NCBI RefSeq assembly: GCF_003260125.1
Contig: NZ_QHKO01000006.1
Coordinates: 1 to 64,000 of the forward strand
Reading direction: 5' to 3'
Length of the DNA stretch: 64,000 nt
Source: Lujinxingia litoralis
Lineage (GTDB): Bacteria > Myxococcota_A > Bradymonadia > Bradymonadales > Bradymonadaceae
Part shown: in pieces, positions 9,715-17,502 of the stretch
How the letters are laid out: the number at the start of each line of letters is the position of its first letter
Position numbering within the stretch: the first letter of the stretch is position 1
The notes under the pieces: model-generated
What the model saw: the letters and a program-made list of their open reading frames with translations, nothing else
Told to the model about the DNA's origin: nothing
Databases searched by the model: none
Made by a program: the position numbers and the translations under genes

Positions 9715-9876
9715 GCGTCCTCCTTTGACCTGTGCGTTGGTACGCCCTGAGCCGACGTTGCGGTTGATGGATGCGAGATTGAAAGTGACGCGGGCCCGGC
9801 GCAAACCTTAAGGCGATGCTTTCTGTTTCGTCCGGGCTTTGAAAGCTCACCCGAAGCGCTGGCGATTCCGCTGGCG

Positions 9877-9890
9877 TGGCGTTAACGCCA
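9877..9890. other. Perfect 14-bp palindrome TGGCGTTAACGCCA
   Basis: A perfect inverted repeat in the spacer between the stop of the upstream GT4 gene and the start of the acyltransferase gene. It may be an operator or a stem left by a terminator without a T-run. No matching copy was noticed elsewhere in the window. Confidence 0.3.
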
Positions 9891-9902
9891 ACGCACGGCG
9901 TC

Positions 9903-11087
9903 CTACTTTCGCAGGCCAAGCCATCGCTTAGCATCCCCTGACGCGCGCGGGTACTCGCCATCTGATTCCCCTCCGAAGAGCACCCGACGATAGGCCTCAG
10001 CGATCGCCGTGTGGTCAAACGCCCCGACGCGCGGCCGCGGATCGGGGGCATCATCCTCGTCGAGCGCCTCGCCCAAGGCCCGCGCCAGCGCCAAAGCATC
10101 GCCCACGGGCACCAGGCGCCCCCAGCGCCCCCCCTCCAGGATCTCGCCAGGCCCGCCGGGGCAATCGGTGGCGACCACCGGTGCCCCCACCGCCAGCGCC
10201 TCCACAAGCACGTTGCCAAAACCCTCCCAGCGCGAAGAGAGCACGCACACATCGGCCCGGGCCATGCAGGCATAGGGGTTGCTCACAAAGCCCGGCATCG
10301 CCACATCCTGCTCCAGCCCCAGATCAGCGATGCGTGCTTCCAGCTCGGCCCGCAGCTCGCCTTCGCCCAGAATCAAGAGACGCGCCGAATGCGTCTGCTT
10401 CAGCCGGGCCATCGCATCGAGCAGGTTGGGGTAATCCTTGGCAGGGGTCAGTCGGCCTACCGCCAGCACCAGCGGCCGTGGCCGTCCCCCCCGCTCTCCG
10501 GCCAGCCAGGGATGGGTGGGGAGCTGAGTGCTGGCGGCCTCAATCTGGTCGAGTTCCACCGGGTTATAAATCGTCGTGATTCGCCGGGCCGGTGCCACGC
10601 GGGCCTCCACCAGCGCCTCGGCGACCCCTTGAGAGACGGCCACGATCGTCTGGGCCCGGGCGTAGGTCAGCGCCATCAGCCCGAGCTGAAGCCGCCCCTT
10701 CCAGTTCTTCTCCAGGCTGTGCGTCGGCGTGCTGTCTTCGCGCACCAGCACCGGCGTCGAGACCCCGGCCAGATCGCGCGCCAGCACGGCCACCACGTTG
10801 GCGTAGTTCAGCGTGCTGATCAGCGCGTCCGGCCGATTCTTGCGCAGATAGGCGGCCAGGGGCCTCAGGCTGCGCAACACTCGCCCCGCCTCCAGGTCGA
10901 TCAGCCTCACCCCATCCGGGATTTTGTCGCGATGAGCCCCCTCGCAACGCGCCACGAGCAGATCGACCTTATCGCCCCCCTCCGCGAACGCCCGCGCCAG
11001 CGTCAACATCACCTTTTCGGCGCCTCCCCCTCCCAGCGATGGCATAAAAAGCGCCAGATGCGCTCCCTGTCTCTCAACTCGCTCCAC
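9903..11087 (-). CDS. GT4-family glycosyltransferase
   Basis: A 394-residue GT-B glycosyltransferase. The acceptor side opens LFMPSLGGGGAEKVMLTLA, a glycine-rich loop typical of GT4 enzymes such as WbnH/PimB relatives. The donor site is SSRWEGFGNVLVEALAVG (EX7E) followed by ATDCPGGPGEIL. The start is a GTG with GGGGAG upstream. It precedes the acyltransferase gene in the same direction by 188 bp. It differs clearly from the other GT4 enzyme of the locus, so the two probably add different residues. Confidence 0.87.
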   Translation of the reverse strand: MERVERQGAHLALFMPSLGGGGAEKVMLTLARAFAEGGDKVDLLVARCEGAHRDKIPDGVRLIDLEAGRVLRSLRPLAAYLRKNRPDALISTLNYANVVAVLARDLAGVSTPVLVREDSTPTHSLEKNWKGRLQLGLMALTYARAQTIVAVSQGVAEALVEARVAPARRITTIYNPVELDQIEAASTQLPTHPWLAGERGGRPRPLVLAVGRLTPAKDYPNLLDAMARLKQTHSARLLILGEGELRAELEARIADLGLEQDVAMPGFVSNPYACMARADVCVLSSRWEGFGNVLVEALAVGAPVVATDCPGGPGEILEGGRWGRLVPVGDALALARALGEALDEDDAPDPRPRVGAFDHTAIAEAYRRVLFGGESDGEYPRASGDAKRWLGLRK

Positions 11088-11236
11088 GACCTGCTCCCCA
11101 GCTTTATCGCCTCAACGCCCCGGCGCTCTCAACGCCGCGCTTCCTCTCCAAGATTTATCCCAGCCCCGGCGCTCATACCAGCGCCATAGCCCTCGCTGCT
11201 CCGGGCGCGCCCCCCCGACTCTCGTACCCGGCGTAC

Positions 11237-12901
11237 TCAATCGCCCCCCCGCACCGGAGCCACCAGGCAGCCCCCACCGATGCTCTCCCAGTCGAGCTCA
11301 AACTTTTTGAGGTATTTGCGCAGGCGGTCGGCATCGTTGCGGCTGCGCCGTCGGGCCCGCGAAACCGCAAAGAGCGTGCGACCGGCCTCCGAGAGCGAGG
11401 CGCTCCGGCGGCAGACCGCGATCACGTGGCGAAGCTGCACCGCATCAAAATCGTCGAGCGCCTCCAGACCCAGCTCCGCCAGCCCCCCGGAGCCCCCGGA
11501 ATCCCCGCCACTCCGAGGCGACGCCCCCGCCCCGCCGGCGCGTTGCCACTGCCGACTCAGGCGCCGCAGCTCCCCCTCGACCACCTCCTCGGTGACCACG
11601 CCCCCCGAGGCCAGCGTGGCCATGCGCACCACCGCGGCGCTCAGGTCCCGAAAGTTCGCGCGCCACACCGCCGCCTCGCTGAGCGCAAAGCCCAAGAATC
11701 GCTCGCGGGCCTCCCGGTTCAGGCGCACGCGCTCCCCCTGACGCTCGGCGTAGCGCTGGAGCTCGTAGTCGAGGTTCGGCTCGATATCCTCGCGGCGCTC
11801 GGCCAACCCGGGCAGCTCAAAGCTCCACAGGTTGATCCGGGCCAGCAGGTCGGCGCGAAACAACCCCCGCTCCACCCGCTCGACCAGGTCGGCGTTGGTC
11901 CCGGCGATGAGCTGAAAGTCACTCTCGACCTCCGCGTCGGCCCCCAGGGGCAAAAAACGCCGGGTCTCCAGCGCCCGCAAAAGCATCGCCTGCTCATCGA
12001 GACCCAGCTCGGCGATCTCGTCGAGAAAGACCAGGCCCTGATCGGCCGACTTCAAGAGCCCGGCTCGTCCCTCGGCCGCGCCGGTGTACGCACCACGACG
12101 GTGGCCAAAGAGCGCGCTCATCGCCCCGTCGCCCCGGAGCGTGGCGCAGTTGACCACCACGTAATCCCCGCCGAGCTGATGCTGGCGCACCTTTAAATCG
12201 TAGATCCGCCGGGCCAACTGCGTCTTCCCGGCCCCGGTCGGCCCGGTGAGCAAGATGGGCTCGCGGGAGCGACGAGCCACGAGTTCCAGCTCGTCGATCA
12301 ATCGATTGAACGCGGCGTTTCGGGTGGCAATCCCCCCTTTGAGCAGCGTGGTGGCCTCGCCCTGCTCCCGCACAAAGCGGCTGGCCAGGCGGTCGTAGCG
12401 CGAGAGATCCAGATCGATGACTCGCCAGCCGCCCACCCCTTTCATCGCTCCTCGCTGCCCCTTCGGCGAACTCTGCAGCAGGCGCGCCGGGATATGCCGG
12501 GACTCCGCCAGCAGAAACATGCAGATCTGGGCGACATGCGTGCCGGTGGTGATATGGAGCAGGTACTCTTCCTCGCGCTCCTGAAAGTCGTAGGCCCGGC
12601 TAAAGTCGTGCAGCGCCCCGAACACCTCCTCAAAATCCCAGGGGTCCCCCAGCGGAAACTCCCGCAACACGACCCGGGTCTGGGGAGAGACCTGCACAAC
12701 GTCGTCGCGTACCCGCTCGGCCAGCCCACGATCCGAGGCCTGGTAGAGGAGCTCCAAACGCTCGATGAGCAGGTCGGGCTGCTGGCAGATCCCCACCGTG
12801 GGGCGCCAGCGCTCCCAGCGCGCCGGCGCGCTCCCCTTATCGAGCTGCGAGCCCACCAGACCGATGACCACCGTGGGCTTATGCCGGGGCGTCGAGTTCA
12901 T
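11237..12901 (-). CDS. rtcR: RtcR, sigma-54-dependent activator of the RNA repair operon
   Basis: A 554-residue bacterial enhancer-binding protein. Residues 1-180 form the RtcR-type CARF-like sensor (opening VVIGLVGSQLD, with HITTGTHVAQICMFLLAES near 116-134), thought to sense RNA ends such as 2',3'-cyclic phosphates. The AAA+ domain has Walker A GPTGAGKT at 220-227, the sigma-54 contact loop GAYTGA at 270-275 and Walker B VFLDE at 291-295. A helix-turn-helix is expected in the C-terminal 90 residues. Its ATG overlaps the TGA of rtcA (ATGA), so it is translated with rtcA. In E. coli rtcR is divergent from rtcBA; here it is the last gene of the operon and so probably autoregulated. Confidence 0.93.
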   Translation of the reverse strand: MNSTPRHKPTVVIGLVGSQLDKGSAPARWERWRPTVGICQQPDLLIERLELLYQASDRGLAERVRDDVVQVSPQTRVVLREFPLGDPWDFEEVFGALHDFSRAYDFQEREEEYLLHITTGTHVAQICMFLLAESRHIPARLLQSSPKGQRGAMKGVGGWRVIDLDLSRYDRLASRFVREQGEATTLLKGGIATRNAAFNRLIDELELVARRSREPILLTGPTGAGKTQLARRIYDLKVRQHQLGGDYVVVNCATLRGDGAMSALFGHRRGAYTGAAEGRAGLLKSADQGLVFLDEIAELGLDEQAMLLRALETRRFLPLGADAEVESDFQLIAGTNADLVERVERGLFRADLLARINLWSFELPGLAERREDIEPNLDYELQRYAERQGERVRLNREARERFLGFALSEAAVWRANFRDLSAAVVRMATLASGGVVTEEVVEGELRRLSRQWQRAGGAGASPRSGGDSGGSGGLAELGLEALDDFDAVQLRHVIAVCRRSASLSEAGRTLFAVSRARRRSRNDADRLRKYLKKFELDWESIGGGCLVAPVRGGD

Positions 12902-13947
12902 CGGGCCTCCAACGCGACTTCGATCGTCCCATCGGCCCGCTCCGAGAGCCGAAACTCCCGGTCGATGAAGCGGGGCAGCATGGCGAGCTGGCTGCGCGCA
13001 TGGGAGCTTAACTCGGCAGTGCGAAAGCTCCCCTCTCCCAGCGCTGCCAGCACCACCAGAAGCTGGTCGCTCAGATGCTCGCCAGCCGGGGCGTCGTGGC
13101 TGAGGTACCGGCGAACCTCGGCGGCGACTCGCTCGGCGACCCGCTCCGCGCTCAACCCCTTTTGCCCCGGACACGAAAAGACCTCGGTGACCTGCTCATA
13201 GCTCAGCGTGGCCAGGAGCATGTTGCCCGGCCCGCTGCTCTGGCGCGTGGAGCGGTGGTGCGCCTGCCAGCGGAGCTCGTCATCGGGAAGCGGCGGCGCC
13301 AGCTCGGCGAAGGCGCTCAGCTCGCGCTCGGCGATCGACCCGGGCAGGTGGGCCACCTGCGCCTCGACCTCCGCGCTCAGGAGCGCCCCCCGCGCGTGGA
13401 GCGCCAGCGCATATCGCTCCTCCGAGGGTTGAATCCGCACCTCCATCTCTCCGCCGCCGGCCGGCATGTAGCCGGGGCGCAGCAGCGTGGCCTCCAGCCG
13501 CAGCCCCACCCGGCGAAGCAGGGGCAGGTAGGTCCGCTCAATAAACTCATAGGGCGGCGCCGCCGGGTTGTGGGTCCCCCCGCTGAGCCGCAGCGTCGAG
13601 GACTCGGCGGCCAGCGCCAGGGGCAGCGCCACGGTCTGAAACACCAGCATCGCGCTGCCCGCGCTGCCCACGGCAAAACGGTAGTCGCCGCCGCGCACCT
13701 CCCCCGGCACAAAGCGCAGGCTTGAGCTATGCATCTCGGCCCCCTCCACCCGGGCCTGGCAGATCGCCTGCGCCGCCTTCACGCAGGTCAAATGCTGGCG
13801 GAGCAGACCGGGGCGGCGCCTCCCGGCGCGAATGTTCACCATCTCAAAGGGGCGCCCGCAAAGCATCGACAGGGTCAGCGCGCTGCGCAAAAGCTGCCCG
13901 CCTCCCTCGCCATGGGCGCCATCAAGTTGCAGGTATTGCTCGCTCAT
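12898..13947 (-). CDS. rtcA: RNA 3'-terminal phosphate cyclase RtcA
   Basis: A 349-residue enzyme that uses ATP to turn RNA 3'-phosphate ends into 2',3'-cyclic phosphates through a histidine-AMP intermediate. The family opening LDGAHGEGGGQLLRSALTLS is intact. The catalytic histidine is His316 in AELSSHARS, preceded by SDQLLVVLAAL. The length matches the E. coli enzyme (about 340). The ATG is two bases after the rtcB stop and has GGAGG seven bases upstream; an earlier TTG inside rtcB is less likely. It overlaps rtcR by four bases, so the three genes form one translationally coupled operon. Confidence 0.95.
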   Translation of the reverse strand: MSEQYLQLDGAHGEGGGQLLRSALTLSMLCGRPFEMVNIRAGRRRPGLLRQHLTCVKAAQAICQARVEGAEMHSSSLRFVPGEVRGGDYRFAVGSAGSAMLVFQTVALPLALAAESSTLRLSGGTHNPAAPPYEFIERTYLPLLRRVGLRLEATLLRPGYMPAGGGEMEVRIQPSEERYALALHARGALLSAEVEAQVAHLPGSIAERELSAFAELAPPLPDDELRWQAHHRSTRQSSGPGNMLLATLSYEQVTEVFSCPGQKGLSAERVAERVAAEVRRYLSHDAPAGEHLSDQLLVVLAALGEGSFRTAELSSHARSQLAMLPRFIDREFRLSERADGTIEVALEAR

Positions 13948-13949
13948 CC

Positions 13950-15332
13950 TCAATCCTCCGCCGGCTCGCCAGCAGGCGCCATCTTGACCATCCGCGGGTC
14001 AAAACGCGCCACCCGCTCGACCAGATCGTCCTGGGCCCGCATCACGTCTTCGATGTTTTTGTACACGTCGGGAGCCTCATCGAGCCCGGCCGAAAGCAGC
14101 CGAACCTTCTGGCGCTCCAGGCGCTGGCGAAACGCTCCCCACTTCAGCGTCTTTTTGGCCCGGGTGCGCGACATCACGCGCCCGGCACCGTGGGCGGAGC
14201 TCTCCAGCGAGAGCGCGTTGCCCTTGCCCCGCACCACATACCCCGGGTCGGCCATCGTGCCCGGAATCACCCCGAGCACCCCTTTGCCCGCCGGGGTGGC
14301 GCCCTTGCGATGCACGATCACCTCCTTGCCATCATGCACCTCTTTCCAGGCGTAGTTATGATGATTCTCCACCCCGGCCAGCACCTCGGCGCCCAGATGA
14401 CGCACGATCTCCCGATGGATCACCGCGTGATTCGCCGAGGCATACTCGCCCATCAGCTCCATGGCCGCCCAGTACTCCTGACCGAGCTCACTGCTCATCT
14501 CAAGCCAGGCCAGGTGACGCAGCTCCGGGGGGAGCTGCGGATGACTCGCCATCGCCAGCTTCGAGTAGTGGTTGGCTACCGCCGCCCCCACCCCGCGACT
14601 GCCGCTGTGGCTGAGCAGGGCCAGGTAGCGCCCGGCCTCCAGCCCCAGGTCGGGCGCCGAGAGCGTGAGCTCGCCAAACTCCACAAAGTGGTTCCCCGAG
14701 CCGCTGGTGCCGAGCTGCTTCCAGCCCTTCGACTTCAGACGCGAGGTCACCGGCGAAACCTCCCAGTCCTGATCCATCACCGCGTGGTTTCGCCGGCGCT
14801 GGAAGTTTGCACCGATCCCAAAGCGGGTCTCCTCTTCGAGCGCCCGCTCAAAACGCTGCGGGTTGGCCTCAAAGCTCGCCAAATCGATGTCGAGCACGCT
14901 CAACTTCACGCGGCAGGCGATGTCCACGCCGACCGCATAGGGGATCACCGCCTCCTCGGTGGCCAGCACCCCGCCGATCGGCAACCCGTAGCCCGGATGG
15001 GCATCGGCCATCAGCGCCCCGCGCCAGGCAATGGGCAGGCGAGTGGCCCCGGCCATCTGGCCGAGCGCGGAGGCCTCCAGATCCTTTCCCCACTGCACCC
15101 AGGGCGCCGGGGCCGGGCGCTCCTCCCAGCGCTCGCGCTTGCTCAACTCGGCGACCAGCCACCCAAAGTGCCCCTCCTCGGCCGGGCCCGGCACCCTGGC
15201 GAGCAACTCGCCGAGCTCCGCCCGCACCTCGTCCACCGTCGCGCCGGCTTTGAGCGACGCCACCGCCTCGCGCAACACCCGGGGGCAGAGGTCGGCGGGG
15301 ATTCCCAGTTCTTTAAGTTCGCGTGCTTTCAT
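13950..15332 (-). CDS. rtcB: RNA-splicing ligase RtcB
   Basis: A 460-residue GTP- and manganese-dependent ligase that joins RNA 2',3'-cyclic phosphate or 3'-phosphate ends to 5'-OH ends. The metal-binding Cys is in VGVDIACRVK (DIAC where most enzymes have DIGC). Further conserved pieces are ADAHPGYGLPIGG, GSGNHFVEFG, SHSGSRGVG and SSAHGAGRVMSR, the last holding the histidine that carries GMP. The ATG has GGGAGA six bases upstream. It is the first gene of rtcB-rtcA-rtcR and sits 95 bases downstream of a sigma-54 promoter. In rtcBA systems cyclase and ligase together repair cleaved tRNA or rRNA. Confidence 0.95.
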   Translation of the reverse strand: MKARELKELGIPADLCPRVLREAVASLKAGATVDEVRAELGELLARVPGPAEEGHFGWLVAELSKRERWEERPAPAPWVQWGKDLEASALGQMAGATRLPIAWRGALMADAHPGYGLPIGGVLATEEAVIPYAVGVDIACRVKLSVLDIDLASFEANPQRFERALEEETRFGIGANFQRRRNHAVMDQDWEVSPVTSRLKSKGWKQLGTSGSGNHFVEFGELTLSAPDLGLEAGRYLALLSHSGSRGVGAAVANHYSKLAMASHPQLPPELRHLAWLEMSSELGQEYWAAMELMGEYASANHAVIHREIVRHLGAEVLAGVENHHNYAWKEVHDGKEVIVHRKGATPAGKGVLGVIPGTMADPGYVVRGKGNALSLESSAHGAGRVMSRTRAKKTLKWGAFRQRLERQKVRLLSAGLDEAPDVYKNIEDVMRAQDDLVERVARFDPRMVKMAPAGEPAED

Positions 15333-15426
15333 GATGTCTCCCTTTACAGGCGCGGCGCGCCCTGATTCAAGTGTCTCTCTAATCGGCTCCTACGCGAATC
15401 CTCGCGCATCTTCGGGAGACAGCTTT

Positions 15427-15442
15427 AGCGAACCCCGTGCCA
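15427..15442 (-). promoter_or_regulatory. Sigma-54 promoter of rtcBAR
   Basis: Read on the minus strand the site is TGGCACGGGGTTCGCT. It matches the consensus TGGCACG-N4-TTGCW with one change (TCGCT for TTGCT), and the essential GG and GC are exactly ten bases apart (-24/-12). Transcription would start near 15416, giving a leader of about 84 bases before rtcB. The gene product RtcR carries the matching GAYTGA loop. Confidence 0.8.
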
Positions 15443-15524
15443 GCACCGCCCATTCAGACCAAAAAAAGTGCCCGGTGGCGGACCGGGGGTGGAGCATCAC
15501 GTTGATTTATGGGGGTTTTTATGA

Positions 15525-15540
15525 CGTTTCACGTGAAACA
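15525..15540. other. parS-like centromere site 1
   Basis: CGTTTCACGTGAAACA differs from the canonical ParB site TGTTTCACGTGAAACA only at the first base. It lies in the spacer between rtcB and the ABC-F gene, about 12 kb left of the origin-like region. Confidence 0.85.
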
Positions 15541-15804
15541 GAGAGCCTCCTCGGCATGCCCTCCTCCTGCCCAAGGCCTCACTCACACTTAGATGATTAT
15601 ATAAAGATATCGCCAAAGGCTATCCAGATCTATCCAGCCAACAAGGGACCTCGCGCCCCTCTTCCGGGCGGTGAGGCCCCTGCGGAGGGGTTGCATACGC
15701 TCGGAGGGTGCCTTAGGTTTGCCGGGTCGCGTCGCGGCTCGGCATCTCGCCAGACCGCCACCGACTTCCCCTCCTCCAGCCCCGAGCCCGACGTGAAGTG
15801 AGCC

Positions 15805-15870
15805 CCTTTTAAGAGCGCAACACCGAGCAGATTCCCCCCGGAATCGGCAATTCTCTCTCTTAAAAGGAGG
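15805..15870 (+). promoter_or_regulatory. Structured leader that can mask the ABC-F ribosome site
   Basis: An 11-base perfect inverted repeat, CCTTTTAAGAG (15805-15815) and CTCTTAAAAGG (15857-15867), encloses a second hairpin GATTCC-CCCC-GGAATC (15830-15845). The right arm covers part of AAAAGGAGG, the ribosome site of the ABC-F gene. Pairing would block translation, as in leader-controlled resistance genes. The rest of this 540-bp spacer holds the rtc promoter, a parS-like site, an AT-rich patch near 15595-15612 (possible promoter) and an open frame from 15556 to 15801 with no family features. Confidence 0.45.
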
Positions 15871-15874
15871 TCCC

Positions 15875-17422
15875 ATGAGGGCATCTCAGGTTGCGGCGCG
15901 CCTGGAGCGCGTCTCGTTTTCGTATCCGCAGGCGATGGTGGAGCTCTTTTCGGAGCTCGATCTGCATCTAAGCCCCGGGTGGCATGGCCTTGTGGGGGCC
16001 AACGGCGCCGGAAAGTCCACTCTTTTGCACCTGCTGGCCGCCCGGCTCACGCCGACCCACGGTCAGATCCACATCGCCCTGCCCGGCCCGGTGGTGCTCT
16101 GTGAGCAGCGCGTAAACGAGCCCGGCCCCCTGGTCGAAGAGGCCGCCCACCGCTGGGATAAAGAGGCCATGCGCCTCAAAAGTCGGCTGGGGCTTGAGTT
16201 TGAGGGCTGGGCCCGCTGGGAGACGCTCTCTCCCGGGGAGCGCAAGCGCTGGCAGATCGGCGCGGCCCTGATGGCGCGCCCGGCGATGCTCCTGCTCGAT
16301 GAGCCCACCAACCACCTCGACGCCCCGGGGCAGGCCTGGCTCTTAGAGGCGATGCGCCTGCATAAGGGCCTCGGCGTGGTGGTCAGCCACCGCCGAGAGC
16401 TCCTCGACGCGCTCTGCACCTCGACCCTGTGGGTGGAGTCGCGTGCCGAGCGGGCCTCTCAGATCCAGGTGTATCCGGTGCCCTACAGCCAGGCGGCCGA
16501 GCTGCGCCAGGCCGCCTCGGACCACGCGCGCCAGACGCGCCAGACACTCCAGGCCCGCTGCGACCGTCAGGAGCAGGCCGCCCGGGAGGCCGCCCGGCGC
16601 CAGCAATCGGCCGAGCGCAGCCTCAAGAGCTCCAGCCGCATGAGCTCCGCCCGTGACAGCGACGCCCGCAGCATGGGCAACAAGATCCGGGCCAGCTGGG
16701 CCGAGGCCGGCGCCGGCCGCCAGGCCGGCATCGCCACCCGGGCCCTCCAGAAGATGCGCGCCGAGCTGGCCGAACTCCCCATCGAAAAGACCCGCTGGCG
16801 AGCCCTGCACATCGACTTTGAACCCTCGCCAAAAGACCCGGTGCTCAGCCTCCCGGGGGTCGATCTGGTGGCCGGCACACACCGGCTGGCCCGCGACCTG
16901 CGCCTGGCCCTGGGACGCCACGAAAAAATCGCCCTGCGCGGGCCCAATGGCGCCGGAAAATCCACCCTCCTGCGCCTGGCCCTCGACCACCTGCACATCC
17001 CCCGCGACCGGGTGCTCTACCTGCCTCAGGAGCTCTCCCTTGAACAGAGCACGGCTCTCATCGACGAGCTCCGGGCCCTGCCCGGCCCACGACTCGGAGA
17101 GGTGATGAACATCGTGGCGGCCCTGGGCATGGAGCCCCGGCCCTTCCTTAAGGGCGACGCCCCCAGCCCGGGCCAGATGCGCAAGCTGGCGCTGGCCCGC
17201 GCCCTTCACCAACGGGTCTGGGCGATGGTGCTCGACGAGCCCACCAACCACCTGGACCTCCCCTCTATCGAACTCTTAGAAGAAGCCCTCCTCGACTACC
17301 CCGGCGCGCTCCTGCTGGTCAGCCACGATCAAAACCTCTGCCAGCGGGTCGCCCCGACCCACTGGCACCTGGAGGGTCAGACGCTACAGGTAAAGGGGCC
17401 CGACTCGCACGAGGCCTTTTAA
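15875..17422 (+). CDS. ABC-F family ATPase (translation factor or resistance type)
   Basis: A 515-residue soluble protein with two ABC domains and no membrane segments. Domain 1 has Walker A GANGAGKST at 41-49, signature LSPGERKR and LLLDEPTNHLD. Domain 2 has GPNGAGKST, PSPGQMRK and LDEPTNHLD. The linker at about residues 205-300 is rich in Arg, Gln and Ala and likely reaches into the ribosome E site. ABC-F proteins act on stalled ribosomes or eject antibiotics; sequence alone does not tell which subtype this is. AGGAGG lies five bases before the ATG and can pair with an upstream arm, suggesting control at the leader. Confidence 0.88.
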   Translation: MRASQVAARLERVSFSYPQAMVELFSELDLHLSPGWHGLVGANGAGKSTLLHLLAARLTPTHGQIHIALPGPVVLCEQRVNEPGPLVEEAAHRWDKEAMRLKSRLGLEFEGWARWETLSPGERKRWQIGAALMARPAMLLLDEPTNHLDAPGQAWLLEAMRLHKGLGVVVSHRRELLDALCTSTLWVESRAERASQIQVYPVPYSQAAELRQAASDHARQTRQTLQARCDRQEQAAREAARRQQSAERSLKSSSRMSSARDSDARSMGNKIRASWAEAGAGRQAGIATRALQKMRAELAELPIEKTRWRALHIDFEPSPKDPVLSLPGVDLVAGTHRLARDLRLALGRHEKIALRGPNGAGKSTLLRLALDHLHIPRDRVLYLPQELSLEQSTALIDELRALPGPRLGEVMNIVAALGMEPRPFLKGDAPSPGQMRKLALARALHQRVWAMVLDEPTNHLDLPSIELLEEALLDYPGALLLVSHDQNLCQRVAPTHWHLEGQTLQVKGPDSHEAF

Positions 17423-17502
17423 TCAAGTGACAGCTCGGCGCCGCCGCGCGCATAGTGGCCTCCACGCCACCATACTCACTACCCCGGGAGAGGTGCCCTG
17501 CC

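Noticed and set aside
13722..15365. 547-residue plus-strand open frame opposite rtcB
   Set aside because: Shadow of rtcB; His/Arg/Pro-rich without domains, while rtcB on the other strand is fully conserved.
15556..15801. 82-codon open frame before the ABC-F gene as a real protein
   Set aside because: No ribosome site or recognisable sequence; kept only as a possible leader peptide in the discussion of the leader.
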